A stretch of DNA of 64,000 nucleotides from Mucilaginibacter sp. PAMC 26640 (GTDB lineage: Bacteria > Bacteroidota > Bacteroidia > Sphingobacteriales > Sphingobacteriaceae): assembly GCA_001596135.1 (NCBI GenBank), contig CP014773.1:5547375-5611374 (forward strand), written 5' to 3'. Of this stretch, positions 1 to 8,359 are shown in pieces. The translations under genes and the position numbers were made by a program. The notes under the pieces were generated by a model. It was not told where the DNA came from. It saw only the letters and a list, made by a program, of their open reading frames with translations, and did no database searches. How positions within the stretch are numbered: the first letter of the stretch is position 1; each line of letters starts with the position of its first letter.

Positions 1-75
1 CTTCACATACTTATCTATTCCATCTTTAAGGTAGGCATCTTCTGTTTTGCCAACGGTTATAAAAGTGATCTTCAT
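1..75 (-). CDS. rlmH: RlmH, 23S rRNA pseudouridine-1915 N3-methyltransferase (N-terminal fragment)
   Basis: Only the first 25 codons lie in the window; the gene runs leftward off the edge. The reverse strand from 75 reads MKITFITVGKTEDAYLKD and continues GIDKYVK. This matches the very conserved start of RlmH (MKI-x-x-x-x-GK-T-x-x-x-Y-L-x-x-GI-x-x-Y-x-KR). RlmH is a small SPOUT-fold SAM-dependent methyltransferase acting on helix 69 of 23S rRNA in the assembled ribosome. Identification rests on this short stretch. The SAM-binding C-terminal part is not visible, so intactness cannot be judged. It is divergent from the MutS-like gene, with an 80-base spacer. Confidence 0.8.
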   Translation of the reverse strand, partial: MKITFITVGKTEDAYLKDGIDKYVK

Positions 76-155
76 TACAGGCCCTAAATGTTGGGTATTT
101 GTTGTAAAATTGAAAGGTGGTAAAACTACCCAAAATACAGGCTTTACTAAAACGA

Positions 156-1970
156 ATGGAACAAGATATTTTAAACGATTATAAGCAGGCAGCAATAGCG
201 GCTCAGCAAGAAGTGGATAGCCTCGCCAAACAGGTGAATACCTATTCGCTTTACCGCCTTGGTGTTTTTGTACTCTTTGTGGTGTCTGTTTTTATAACGG
301 TAAGCCAGGACAACCTTATCATCCTGGCAGCTGCTACATTTTTGCTGGCTTTTGTTTTTGTAAAGATAGTTAACAAGCAAAATGGATTTGAAACAGCCAA
401 AAACTACTTCCTTGACCTGAAAAAAGTGAATGAGAACGAGGCCGCCAGCATGGGCGCCCATACCAATATGTACCATGATGGCAGCTGGTTTGCAGACGAT
501 AAACATCATTACACAGCAGACCTGGACATCTTCGGTAAAAGTTCTCTTTTTCAATTGATCAATCGCTCGGCTACCCTGGGGGGCAACACAAAATTGGCCG
601 ACTGGTTAGCCGGACCTGGCCAAAAAGACAAGATTTTAAAGCGTCAGGCTGCGGTGAAGGAATTGGCCACAAAACCCGAATGGAAACTCGCATTCCAAAC
701 AAACCTGCTTTTTTCGCTCAAGCAAAGCCCTACACAAATCAAGGACCTTATTTCTTTCCTAAAAACCCCTGTAGAACTTGATAAAGAAACATTCCTGAAG
801 GTTTATACCCAAGCTGCGCCATTCGTGCTGCTGGCACTGGTGATAGGCAGTTATTTTTATCATCCGATAGGTTATTTAATATTACCCGCAGGATGGTTCA
901 ACTACCGGCAGGCATCAACCCGCGAGAAGATCATTAAAAAAACCGACCTGATTGCAGGCAAAATAGACCAGTCGCTTAGCCATTTTGTACTGGCTTTCAA
1001 AAATATTGAGGAGCAGGAATGGTCAACTGCACATTGCGCAGCATTTGCTCAACAGCTTACAGATACAAACGGGCAGCACGTGTCAGGTAAGATCAAGGAA
1101 TTATCCATTTTACTGAATAAACTTAACTACCGTCTTAATATGATCATGATGGTGCTGCTTAATGCGCTATTCATCTGGGACATCCGGCAGCTGATGGCCA
1201 TTGAAAAATGGAAAAAAGAGAACCACGAGAATTTCGAAACCGCTTTTAATGTAATTGCCGAGTTCGAGGCGCTCATCAGTCTTACCGTGCCTGCAATGAA
1301 TTATCCGGATTGGACCTACCCTGTCATCGCTGATACGGAAGGTTATACACTCACCGCCCAAAACATTGCCCACCCGCTCATTCGCGGGGCAAGGGTTGAT
1401 AATAATTATGAACTGAAGGACGCTTTTAGCATCGACATCATAACAGGCAGCAACATGGCAGGCAAAAGCACCTTCCTTCGTACCATTGGTATCAACACTG
1501 TTTTAGCGCTGGCAGGGGCACCGGTTTGCGCGGCGGCTATGGAAGTCTCGGTCATCTCCCTCGTCAGTTATATGCGCATTAAAGACTCCCTAAATGAAAG
1601 CACCTCTACCTTTAAGGCTGAGCTCGACCGCCTCCAAATGCTGCTGGCGGCCGTTGAAAAAGATAGCCGTGTATTTTTCCTGATCGATGAGATGCTGCGC
1701 GGCACTAACTCGGTAGACAAGTACCTTGGCAGTAAAGCGGTAATTGAACAGCTTATCAGCAAACGCGGAGTAGGAATGGTAGCCACACACGACCTGCAGA
1801 TTGCCAGGCTGGAAGACAAGTATCCCAACTACGTGCGTAATTTTTATTTCGATATCCAGGTAGTAATTGGCGAAATGCTTTTCGACTACAAAATGAAACA
1901 CGGGGAGTGCAAAACCTTTAATGCCTCCCTGCTGCTGAAGCAAATTGGCATCAATGTGGAAGAGCAGTAG
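156..1970 (+). CDS. Membrane-anchored MutS-family ATPase (MutS domain V protein)
   Basis: About 604 residues. The C-terminal third is a MutS-type ABC ATPase: Walker A GSNMAGKST at residues 431-439, Walker B FFLIDE with D511/E512, then RGTNS and an ATHD switch. The N-terminal mismatch-recognition and connector domains of MutS are absent. In their place are a short coiled stretch, two adjacent hydrophobic helices near residues 35-75, another pair near 225-260 and one near 340. The ATPase is therefore probably held at the inner membrane facing the cytoplasm. Such short MutS homologues are common in Bacteroidota and their role is not established, so it should not be called MutS or MutS2. The frame opens with GTG at 117, but I chose the ATG at 156 because ATG starts dominate here and no Shine-Dalgarno favours 117. 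Confidence 0.85.
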   Translation: MEQDILNDYKQAAIAAQQEVDSLAKQVNTYSLYRLGVFVLFVVSVFITVSQDNLIILAAATFLLAFVFVKIVNKQNGFETAKNYFLDLKKVNENEAASMGAHTNMYHDGSWFADDKHHYTADLDIFGKSSLFQLINRSATLGGNTKLADWLAGPGQKDKILKRQAAVKELATKPEWKLAFQTNLLFSLKQSPTQIKDLISFLKTPVELDKETFLKVYTQAAPFVLLALVIGSYFYHPIGYLILPAGWFNYRQASTREKIIKKTDLIAGKIDQSLSHFVLAFKNIEEQEWSTAHCAAFAQQLTDTNGQHVSGKIKELSILLNKLNYRLNMIMMVLLNALFIWDIRQLMAIEKWKKENHENFETAFNVIAEFEALISLTVPAMNYPDWTYPVIADTEGYTLTAQNIAHPLIRGARVDNNYELKDAFSIDIITGSNMAGKSTFLRTIGINTVLALAGAPVCAAAMEVSVISLVSYMRIKDSLNESTSTFKAELDRLQMLLAAVEKDSRVFFLIDEMLRGTNSVDKYLGSKAVIEQLISKRGVGMVATHDLQIARLEDKYPNYVRNFYFDIQVVIGEMLFDYKMKHGECKTFNASLLLKQIGINVEEQ

Positions 1971-1984
1971 ATGATCGGGACTGT

Positions 1985-2028
1985 TGTGCAGATATGCGGA
2001 TGTGCAGATGTGCAGATTTCGGATGTGT
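1985..2028. repeat. Short direct repeats of a TGCAGAT-like unit
   Basis: The spacer after the MutS-like gene carries repeated tgcagat/tgcggat units: tgcagat, atgcggatg, tgcagatg, tgcagattt and cggatgtg, in a run of about 44 bases. The units are imperfect and there is no open frame. It looks like replication-slippage DNA or part of an interspersed repeat. No function can be assigned. Confidence 0.5.
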
Positions 2029-2140
2029 AAATAATTAAAACAGCCTGATGCAACCGGGATAGTCTAGTCCGATCAACAATCCTAAAAGTGATAATTCAGA
2101 CTTCTTTAACATGTTCGTGTTCGCGGTGTCGCCCGACAAA

Positions 2141-2186
2141 AACAAGCCCGAACAAGCCCGAACAGACCCGAACAGACCCGAACAAG
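2141..2186. repeat. Tandem repeat of a 10-base unit, about 4.6 copies
   Basis: Decamers aacaagcccg, aacaagcccg, aacagacccg, aacagacccg and a partial aacaag follow without spacers. Two unit variants (aag/aga at bases 4-6) each occur as adjacent pairs, which suggests stepwise duplication. The unit is not a multiple of three and lies between genes, so it is not coding. Confidence 0.65.
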
Positions 2187-2236
2187 ACTGTTGAAGCGGT
2201 CCTGGAACCTCATTGAGCAGGATTTATTTTAACAAA

Positions 2237-2280
2237 AAGGAGCAGGACGATAATCGCGCCCTGCTCCTTACTTTATTTTA
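2237..2280. terminator. Bidirectional rho-independent terminator
   Basis: A 10-bp perfect stem, aaggagcagg (2237-2246) with cctgctcctt (2260-2269), has a 13-base loop. An A-rich stretch lies to its left and a T-rich stretch (tactttatttta) to its right. It sits between the convergent MutS-like gene and TonB-type barrel gene, so it can serve both transcripts. Confidence 0.7.
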
Positions 2281-2308
2281 ATTCCTGACTATTACAGTCC
2301 GGATTTTA

Positions 2309-4846
2309 TTACTGACGGGCTCCGCCGGCTGGTGCAGCACCACCGCTTTGATCTCCACCCTGAATCTGATCGTCGTTGTTTACACCCTTTTTCTTTTGGG
2401 TTGGGTTGCTAAAGCTTATTTTACCGAAGCTGTAGCTAAACGTTATACCGAACGATTGGAATGGGAACTGCGTCCGCACATTCTGTGTAAAGCCAGGGCT
2501 CGAAATACTTTGATTAAATGATTTGTTAACCGCAAAAGGCTGCACTGTGTTGAAACCGATCGATGCTTTCTTGTTATCAAACTGTTTTTTAATTCCAAAG
2601 GCGTAAATTCCAAAGGCCGGGCTAACACCCTGTATGGTTCTGCGGGCAGAGTTGGAAAAACCAAAGGCTTCTACTACAAAATCTTTAGGAAGGTTGTAAG
2701 TAGCACTACCAAAAAGGGTAGACATCAGTCTGGTTTTTAAAGCGTCCGGATTGATAAAGTTTGCATACTGGGCATATACCGTAGGGTTATAAGTAAATAC
2801 GTTGATACTTCCACGAATGGTTAAGGGCTTAATTGGGTTAAGTGAACCAAAGAAACTTGCACCTACAGAATTATTTACTGCTACGTTAGCCTGTACAGTA
2901 CGGTTAATAACAATACCGTTATCAACAACCGGGTTAGCAATACCTTCTATTAAATCACTGGTTTTTTTGTAGTAAACAGATAGGTTGACTACCGAAGACT
3001 TGATAAATGCATTATAATTTAATTCCACTGTTTGTGAAATCTCCGGTGATAAATTCGGATTACCTACCGTTTGGCTCTGGATATTGCTCCTGTTGATAAA
3101 AGGGTTCAATACCTGGAGGCTTGGCCGTTGGATCCGTTTGCTGTAAGATACTTTGATGGTGTTGGCACCTATTACCTTTTGCAGCGTTAAGCTGGGGATA
3201 TAGGTATTATAACTTGCGGTAAATGGCTGCAATTGCTGAGAATTACTTCCTGTTGCATAAGGTGTTTGCGGATCACCGGTAATCTGGGTGTTTTCGAAAC
3301 GAGAACCTGCAAGTATGGAGTAATTTTTAGGCAAAGTAATAGTGAACACACCATAACCAGCATAAACATTCTGTGTATAATCGTACAGATTTGAGTTTTG
3401 CGTATCCAAAATTGGGTTATTGCCGGTGATATCCAAAGCATAAATATCATAAACACTGTTTATGCGGCGCTGGATAGTTTTACCGCCTGCCTCAAGTTTT
3501 AATACTTTATTAATAGGCAAAGTATAATCTAACTGACCGGTATACTCATTGTTTTTACCATTGTTATTAGCCAGCTGGCTTGCATAACGGGTATCGCTGA
3601 AAACGTTGTTGTAATCGGTTTTGATAATGGCATGCGTCCATTGGCCAGAAACGATTAATTCATGGCCCGTTGTGTTAAACTTATGGGTATAATCCACATT
3701 CCAGTCAAATCCGCTGAATTTGTTATGTGATGTTGACTTACCGATGTAAGAAAAAGTTTTGGTTGCATCTATCAGATCCACGTGATTATAAGTACCACCA
3801 CCATCTGCGTTGAAGCCACCATCGTTCAACGTTAAAGTACTGTTAATACTGTTAAATCCATTAAACTGGTACCCTGCGCTAAGCGATCCTCTGATACCAT
3901 GACGTTTAATTTGATTGCTCGTATTATTAAAGTTGTGCTCATCCGTAGTGGCTGTAGTCAATGTTTGGTCGAAAACAGTTTGAGAAGTTTGTGGCCAGGT
4001 AAGGTTCCCTCCAACGTTCGCGGAGAAATTGAAACGGTTTTTATTGTAGTTGAAGTTAACATTACCGTTATTCTGGCGTGTACCTACACCACCACTAACA
4101 GAACCGCTTACACCTGAAGCATTTTTTTGCTTGGTAATAATATTGATGATACCGCCCGATCCTTCCGCATCGTACTTTGCGCTCGGAGAAGTTATTACTT
4201 CAATCGTTTTGATCTGGCTGGCAGGGATGGTTTTCAAAACATCACTTAAGCTGGCTGCTGTTGCACCCGATGGTTTCCCGTTGATGAGTACTCTTACATT
4301 CTGATCACCGCGCAAAGCCACGTTTCCATTCATGTCTACCGATACCAATGGTACTTTTTGCAAAATATCAGTAGCATTACCACCTGCAGAGGTTAAATCT
4401 TTTTCGGCGTTGTAAACTATCTTATCTATTTTATTTTCTATAAGCGCCGCCTGCCCAACTACTTGCACTTCCTTTAAAGCCTGAGCGCTTGGTGATAATA
4501 TAACACTACCCATATTAGCATCTGGCTTTGCTGCCGTGGTAGTAACCGGATCTATAGTTTTTGCTTTGTAACCAATGAAAGAAACTACTAGTTTATAATT
4601 GCCGGCCTTGATATTGTCAAATCTGAAATTGCCTTTGGCGTCTGTAAGTACACCATTAACAGGAATTTTTGCGCCGCTTTTGAACAAGCTGATGGTGGCA
4701 TAGTCCACCGGTTTTTTGGTGATCGAATCGACAACCGTACCCGCGATCTTGCCAACGATGGAGGCCCCCCCTCCTCCGCCAAACCCCTGGGCATTGGCTG
4801 CAAATGAAGCACAGATTGTTATTAAAAGTAAAAGTATTCGTCTCAT
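2309..4846 (-). CDS. TonB-type outer-membrane beta-barrel protein with carboxypeptidase-regulatory-like domain
   Basis: About 845 residues from the ATG at 4846, which gives a clean signal peptide (MRRILLLLITICASFAANAQ). The frame extends 18 codons further upstream but that start would bury the signal. Order: signal, Gly-rich linker, beta-sandwich (CarboxypepD_reg-like, about residues 32-115), plug domain (about 125-235, with NVRVLINGKPSG and ITSPSAKYDAEGSGGIINI), then a long beta-rich barrel of the Outer_membrane_beta-barrel family. It ends with an unusual Gly/Ala/Gln-rich tail after the last strand. Family members are TonB-dependent or TonB-like transporters. No SusD partner is adjacent, so a glycan-uptake role is not supported and the substrate is unknown. 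It is monocistronic, with a terminator downstream. Confidence 0.88.
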   Translation of the reverse strand: MRRILLLLITICASFAANAQGFGGGGGASIVGKIAGTVVDSITKKPVDYATISLFKSGAKIPVNGVLTDAKGNFRFDNIKAGNYKLVVSFIGYKAKTIDPVTTTAAKPDANMGSVILSPSAQALKEVQVVGQAALIENKIDKIVYNAEKDLTSAGGNATDILQKVPLVSVDMNGNVALRGDQNVRVLINGKPSGATAASLSDVLKTIPASQIKTIEVITSPSAKYDAEGSGGIINIITKQKNASGVSGSVSGGVGTRQNNGNVNFNYNKNRFNFSANVGGNLTWPQTSQTVFDQTLTTATTDEHNFNNTSNQIKRHGIRGSLSAGYQFNGFNSINSTLTLNDGGFNADGGGTYNHVDLIDATKTFSYIGKSTSHNKFSGFDWNVDYTHKFNTTGHELIVSGQWTHAIIKTDYNNVFSDTRYASQLANNNGKNNEYTGQLDYTLPINKVLKLEAGGKTIQRRINSVYDIYALDITGNNPILDTQNSNLYDYTQNVYAGYGVFTITLPKNYSILAGSRFENTQITGDPQTPYATGSNSQQLQPFTASYNTYIPSLTLQKVIGANTIKVSYSKRIQRPSLQVLNPFINRSNIQSQTVGNPNLSPEISQTVELNYNAFIKSSVVNLSVYYKKTSDLIEGIANPVVDNGIVINRTVQANVAVNNSVGASFFGSLNPIKPLTIRGSINVFTYNPTVYAQYANFINPDALKTRLMSTLFGSATYNLPKDFVVEAFGFSNSARRTIQGVSPAFGIYAFGIKKQFDNKKASIGFNTVQPFAVNKSFNQSISSPGFTQNVRTQFPFQSFGITFSYSFGKISFSNPTQKKKGVNNDDQIQGGDQSGGAAPAGGARQ

Positions 4847-5016
4847 ATAAGTTAATATTTGGTGTTTGGAGGCAAAATTGATTAAAATGTTACAAGTCAA
4901 TCTCGCTTTAATGTAAAATCTTCGTAACTGTAATGTATATGTTACACTAAGTTAAGCGGTTATAAGTGAATTATGAAAATTGAAGTAATTTGAGATCGTA
5001 ATATCAACCTCCTTTA

Positions 5017-5095
5017 ATTCTGAGGAACGGAGGATCTGTTAAATGCTGAGCAGGTTGGCTGCAAAGCGCTTAACAAATCCTTCGTTCCCCGGAAT
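5017..5095. repeat. REP-like imperfect palindrome
   Basis: The left arm at 5017-5042 (attctgaggaacggagg...) pairs with the right arm at 5070-5095 (...ccttcgttccccggaat). 22 of 26 positions are complementary and the loop is about 27 bases. The wording (ggaacgaaggat ... cgttccccggaatgaca) resembles palindromic repeats scattered in Sphingobacteriaceae genomes. That resemblance is from memory and not checked. It lies in the spacer between leuS and the barrel gene and contains no open frame. Confidence 0.55.
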
Positions 5096-5135
5096 GACAA
5101 GCGGGAGGAAAAACACGTATGATAGCGGGCGGACC

Positions 5136-7970
5136 TTAGATCACAATATTGACTATCCGGCCTTTTACTACGATCAGCTTTTTAGGTGCTGCCCCGTTTA
5201 AGTATTTCTGCACATCAGCATGGGCCAAAATGGCTTGTTCTATATCCTTAACTTCCATACTTAGCGACAGGCTCACATTGGTTTTCATTTTACCGTTGAT
5301 AGATACCGGGTAGCTGAACTCATCCTCCACCAAATACGCAGGATTAAACGCGGGATAGCTCGCATAGGATAATGTGCCGGCCTCATTACCTAACAGCACC
5401 CAAAGCTCCTCGCAAATATGTGGTGCATAAGGCTCCAGTATAATGACCATGTTTTGCAGAATGGCGCGTTTGTTACATTTTAATTCCGTTAACTCGTTAA
5501 CCGCTATCATAAAGCTGGAAACGGAAGTATTGAAAGAGAACCGCTCCACATCCTGCTCCACCTTCTGAATGATCTTGTGCAACGATTTTAATTCTGCTTT
5601 AGATGGTTCGGCATTGCTTACGTTAAAGTTCCAGTCGGCATCATGGAACAAACGCCAGAATTTCCGCAGGAATTTAAATACGCCTTCAATACCATTAGTA
5701 TTCCAGGGCTTGCTTTGCTCTAACGGACCAAGAAACATCTCATACATACGTAAGGTATCTGCACCGTAACGCTCTATCAGATCATCCGGATTAACCACAT
5801 TGTATTTGGATTTGGACATTTTTTCCACTTCCACGCCACAGATATATTTGCCGTTCTCTAAAATAAATTCAGCATCAGCATACTCAGGCCGCCATTGTTT
5901 AAACTTGTTAAGGTTAAGCACTTCGTTGTCTACAATGTTTACATCCACATGAAAGGGCGAAGTTTTATAGTCTTTGATCAAACCGTGAGAAACAAAGGTG
6001 TTTGTTGGTTTACCCTCATCATCAACAAGCCGGTACACAAAGTTACTTCTACCCTGGATCATCCCCTGGTTAATCAGTTTTTTGAAAGGCTCTTCCTCCG
6101 AAGTTTTGCCGATATCCTTCAAAAATTTGTTCCAGAAGCGGCTATACAGCAAGTGGCCGGTAGCATGTTCGCTGCCGCCTATATATAAGTCAACCGCTTT
6201 CCAGTAGGCTATTGCGTCTGTAGATGCAAATTCAGCATCGTTTTGGGCATCCATGTAGCGGTACCAGTACCAGCTGCTGCCAGCCCAGCCCGGCATAGTG
6301 CTGAGTTCATATTCTCCTTCCGGGTGCTTCCAGTCAGTAGCGCGGGCCAATGGTGGTTCGCCGCTTTCGGTTGGCAGGTACTTATCAATTTCGGGTAATA
6401 CTAACGGCAGTTCGCTCTCCTCAATTAAGTAAGGCAAGCCATCCTTAAAGTAAACCGGTACGGGTTCTCCCCAATAACGCTGGCGGCCAAAAATAGCATC
6501 GCGCATCCTGAAGTTTACTTTCGCTTTCCCCGACCCAATTTCTTCCAGTTTGGCTATTACGGCAGCGGTACCCGCTTTGTAATCCAAGCCGTTCATAAAT
6601 TCCGAATTAATGTATTTACCTTCCTTGGTTGGGTCGGCTTCGCTTTCAATTTGCTGGGTATCCAGAATACTGATCACCGGTAAGTCGAAATGCCTGGCAA
6701 ACAAGTAATCGCGCTGATCGCCGCTCGGTACAGCCATTACTGCGCCCGTACCATATCCCGCCAACACGTAGTCGGCAATCCAAAGCTGAATTTTTTCGCC
6801 ATTCAGCGGGTTCAGCACATAGCTGCCCGTAAATGCGCCCGAAACCGTTTTGGTATCCGCCATACGGTCCAGTTCGCTTTTCTTTTTAGTTTGGGCAATA
6901 TAAGCTTCTACTGTAGCTTTTTGCTCAGGCGTTGTCAAACTGGCTACCAGTTCGTGCTCCGGTGCCAGTACTACAAACGTAACACCAAAAATAGTGTCAA
7001 CGCGCGTGGTAAAAACTTCTATGTAAGGCGCGGTGTGGGACGTTACCGGCGCGTCAGCTGTAGACGCTGCCTGCTCCTCGCCCGCCGCTCCAGCTATCGG
7101 GAATTTCACACTTGCTCCCACACTCTTGCCAATCCAGTTGCGCTGCATTTCTTTCAACGGTTCGGGCCAGTCAATCGCATCCAAACCGGTAAGCAACCGC
7201 TGTGCGTAGGCAGTAATGCGCATACTCCACTGCATCATTTTCTTTTGCTCCACAGGGTAGCCACCACGCTCGCTAAAGCCGTCTTTTACCTCGTCGTTAG
7301 CCAATACCGTACCCAATGCCGCACACCAGTTTACGGTACTTTCGCGCAGGTAAGTTAACCGGTATTTCAATAGTTCAGCCTGTTGTTCCTGCTCGGTAAA
7401 GGCATTCCATTCATCGGCAGTAAAGCTTAGTATCTCTTCGTCGCACACGGCACTGATACCGGCGCTGCCCTTAGTTTCGAAATGCGAAACCAGATCGGCG
7501 ATAGCATTCGCTTTATCGGCATCCTTATTATACCAGCTGTTAAACAGCTGCATAAAGATCCATTGCGTCCATTTATAATAACCGGCATTACTGGTGCGCA
7601 CTTCGCGGCTCCAGTCGAATGAGAAACCAATCTGATCCAGCTGCCTGCGGTAAGTAGCAATATTATCTTCGGTAGTAACCGATGGATGCTGCCCGGTTTG
7701 TATGGCATACTGTTCGGCCGGTAAGCCAAAGCTATCGTAACCCATCGGGTGCAGCACGTTAAATCCTTTCAGGCGTTTGTAACGCGCAAAAATGTCTGAT
7801 GCGATATAGCCAAGCGGATGGCCCACATGCAGCCCTGCACCACTAGGGTAAGGGAACATATCCAGCACATAGTACTTGGGTTTGTCGCTTTTATTCTCGG
7901 CTTTAAAAGTATTATTAGCGGCCCAAAATTGCTGCCATTTTTTTTCTATTTCCTTAAATTGATAGTCCAT
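5136..7970 (-). CDS. leuS: Leucyl-tRNA synthetase
   Basis: 944 residues, slightly longer than E. coli LeuRS (860). It charges tRNA-Leu with leucine in the cytoplasm. The class I HIGH motif is HVGH at residues 48-51, preceded by FPYPSGAGL, and KMSKS lies at about 717-721. Between them is the inserted CP1 editing domain, including the Thr-rich patch VFTTRVDTIFG and the GTGAVMAVPSGDQRD motif that clears mischarged tRNA. The SSWYWYRYMD segment and the C-terminal anticodon-binding helical domain (PYAPHICEELW) are present. A family-typical YLNGAAPKKLIVVKGRIVNIVI-like C-terminus closes it. No frame damage is seen. It is monocistronic. The extra length comes mostly from insertions around residues 155-205 and 305-320. 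Confidence 0.97.
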   Translation of the reverse strand: MDYQFKEIEKKWQQFWAANNTFKAENKSDKPKYYVLDMFPYPSGAGLHVGHPLGYIASDIFARYKRLKGFNVLHPMGYDSFGLPAEQYAIQTGQHPSVTTEDNIATYRRQLDQIGFSFDWSREVRTSNAGYYKWTQWIFMQLFNSWYNKDADKANAIADLVSHFETKGSAGISAVCDEEILSFTADEWNAFTEQEQQAELLKYRLTYLRESTVNWCAALGTVLANDEVKDGFSERGGYPVEQKKMMQWSMRITAYAQRLLTGLDAIDWPEPLKEMQRNWIGKSVGASVKFPIAGAAGEEQAASTADAPVTSHTAPYIEVFTTRVDTIFGVTFVVLAPEHELVASLTTPEQKATVEAYIAQTKKKSELDRMADTKTVSGAFTGSYVLNPLNGEKIQLWIADYVLAGYGTGAVMAVPSGDQRDYLFARHFDLPVISILDTQQIESEADPTKEGKYINSEFMNGLDYKAGTAAVIAKLEEIGSGKAKVNFRMRDAIFGRQRYWGEPVPVYFKDGLPYLIEESELPLVLPEIDKYLPTESGEPPLARATDWKHPEGEYELSTMPGWAGSSWYWYRYMDAQNDAEFASTDAIAYWKAVDLYIGGSEHATGHLLYSRFWNKFLKDIGKTSEEEPFKKLINQGMIQGRSNFVYRLVDDEGKPTNTFVSHGLIKDYKTSPFHVDVNIVDNEVLNLNKFKQWRPEYADAEFILENGKYICGVEVEKMSKSKYNVVNPDDLIERYGADTLRMYEMFLGPLEQSKPWNTNGIEGVFKFLRKFWRLFHDADWNFNVSNAEPSKAELKSLHKIIQKVEQDVERFSFNTSVSSFMIAVNELTELKCNKRAILQNMVIILEPYAPHICEELWVLLGNEAGTLSYASYPAFNPAYLVEDEFSYPVSINGKMKTNVSLSLSMEVKDIEQAILAHADVQKYLNGAAPKKLIVVKGRIVNIVI

Positions 7971-8359
7971 TTTTTTATTTGCGCGGGTGAGGGTGCGAAA
8001 TTAATAAAAAAATTAGCCCCCTAACCCCCTGAAGGGTAATTATGTTTGCCTGGAGATTAGCGACACCTCGTCGCTGGATTGTTCCAAATGCTGCAAATCC
8101 CTATTCCGACCACTATGGCGCCCCCTCCGGACCGGGCTTTGCAGGGCTGCGCTTTGCTCCGGCCCTCCGGGCTAAATCCTTACAATCCCTGGCGCAAATT
8201 TCAAACCATGCTTTTGAGCGAATTTGATTGCCTTAAAAAATCAACGCTCGCTTCCGTAGATCGAGATCAGCATTGAAGCATTAAGAAATGATTTTAGCCA
8301 GATCTCCACCAAGGGCTTTAGCCAAGACTTAGTTTTTTAAGATTCACTATATTTGCACC
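7971..8359. repeat. 389-base spacer with a GC-rich candidate interspersed repeat
   Basis: No convincing gene. Positions 8013-8037 carry a ccccctaaccccctgaaggg word like a short repeat common in Bacteroidota spacers. Positions 8041-8276 are notably GC-rich compared with the flanks (cgccccctccggaccgggc, then gctttgctccggccctccgg) and end aatccctggcgcaaatttcaaa. I recognise the style of this wording from dispersed spacer repeats in this family but cannot confirm it. Two overlapping small frames here have no signal, motif or plausible composition. The last 30 bases hold the promoter of the next gene. Confidence 0.45.
8348..8355 (+). promoter_or_regulatory. Candidate -7 element of the aminotransferase gene
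   Basis: TATATTTG matches the Bacteroidota -7 consensus TAnnTTTG and is followed by cacc and then the ATG at 8360. That spacing puts the transcription start at or just before the start codon, so the mRNA may be leaderless. The -33 region has no good TTTG, which lowers confidence. Confidence 0.45.

Noticed and set aside
2141..2186. CRISPR-like spacing in the 10-base tandem repeat
   Set aside because: Units are directly adjacent with no spacers, far shorter than CRISPR repeats, and no cas genes are present.
2309..4846. SusC-type glycan transporter reading of the barrel protein
   Set aside because: No SusD gene adjacent and the barrel belongs to the shorter outer-membrane beta-barrel family.
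6690..7358. 222-codon frame antisense to leuS
   Set aside because: Complete overlap with a certain, highly conserved gene; Arg/His/Cys-rich shadow composition.
8042..8276. Two overlapping small rightward frames in the GC-rich block
   Set aside because: Composition follows the repeat-like DNA and no protein features are visible.
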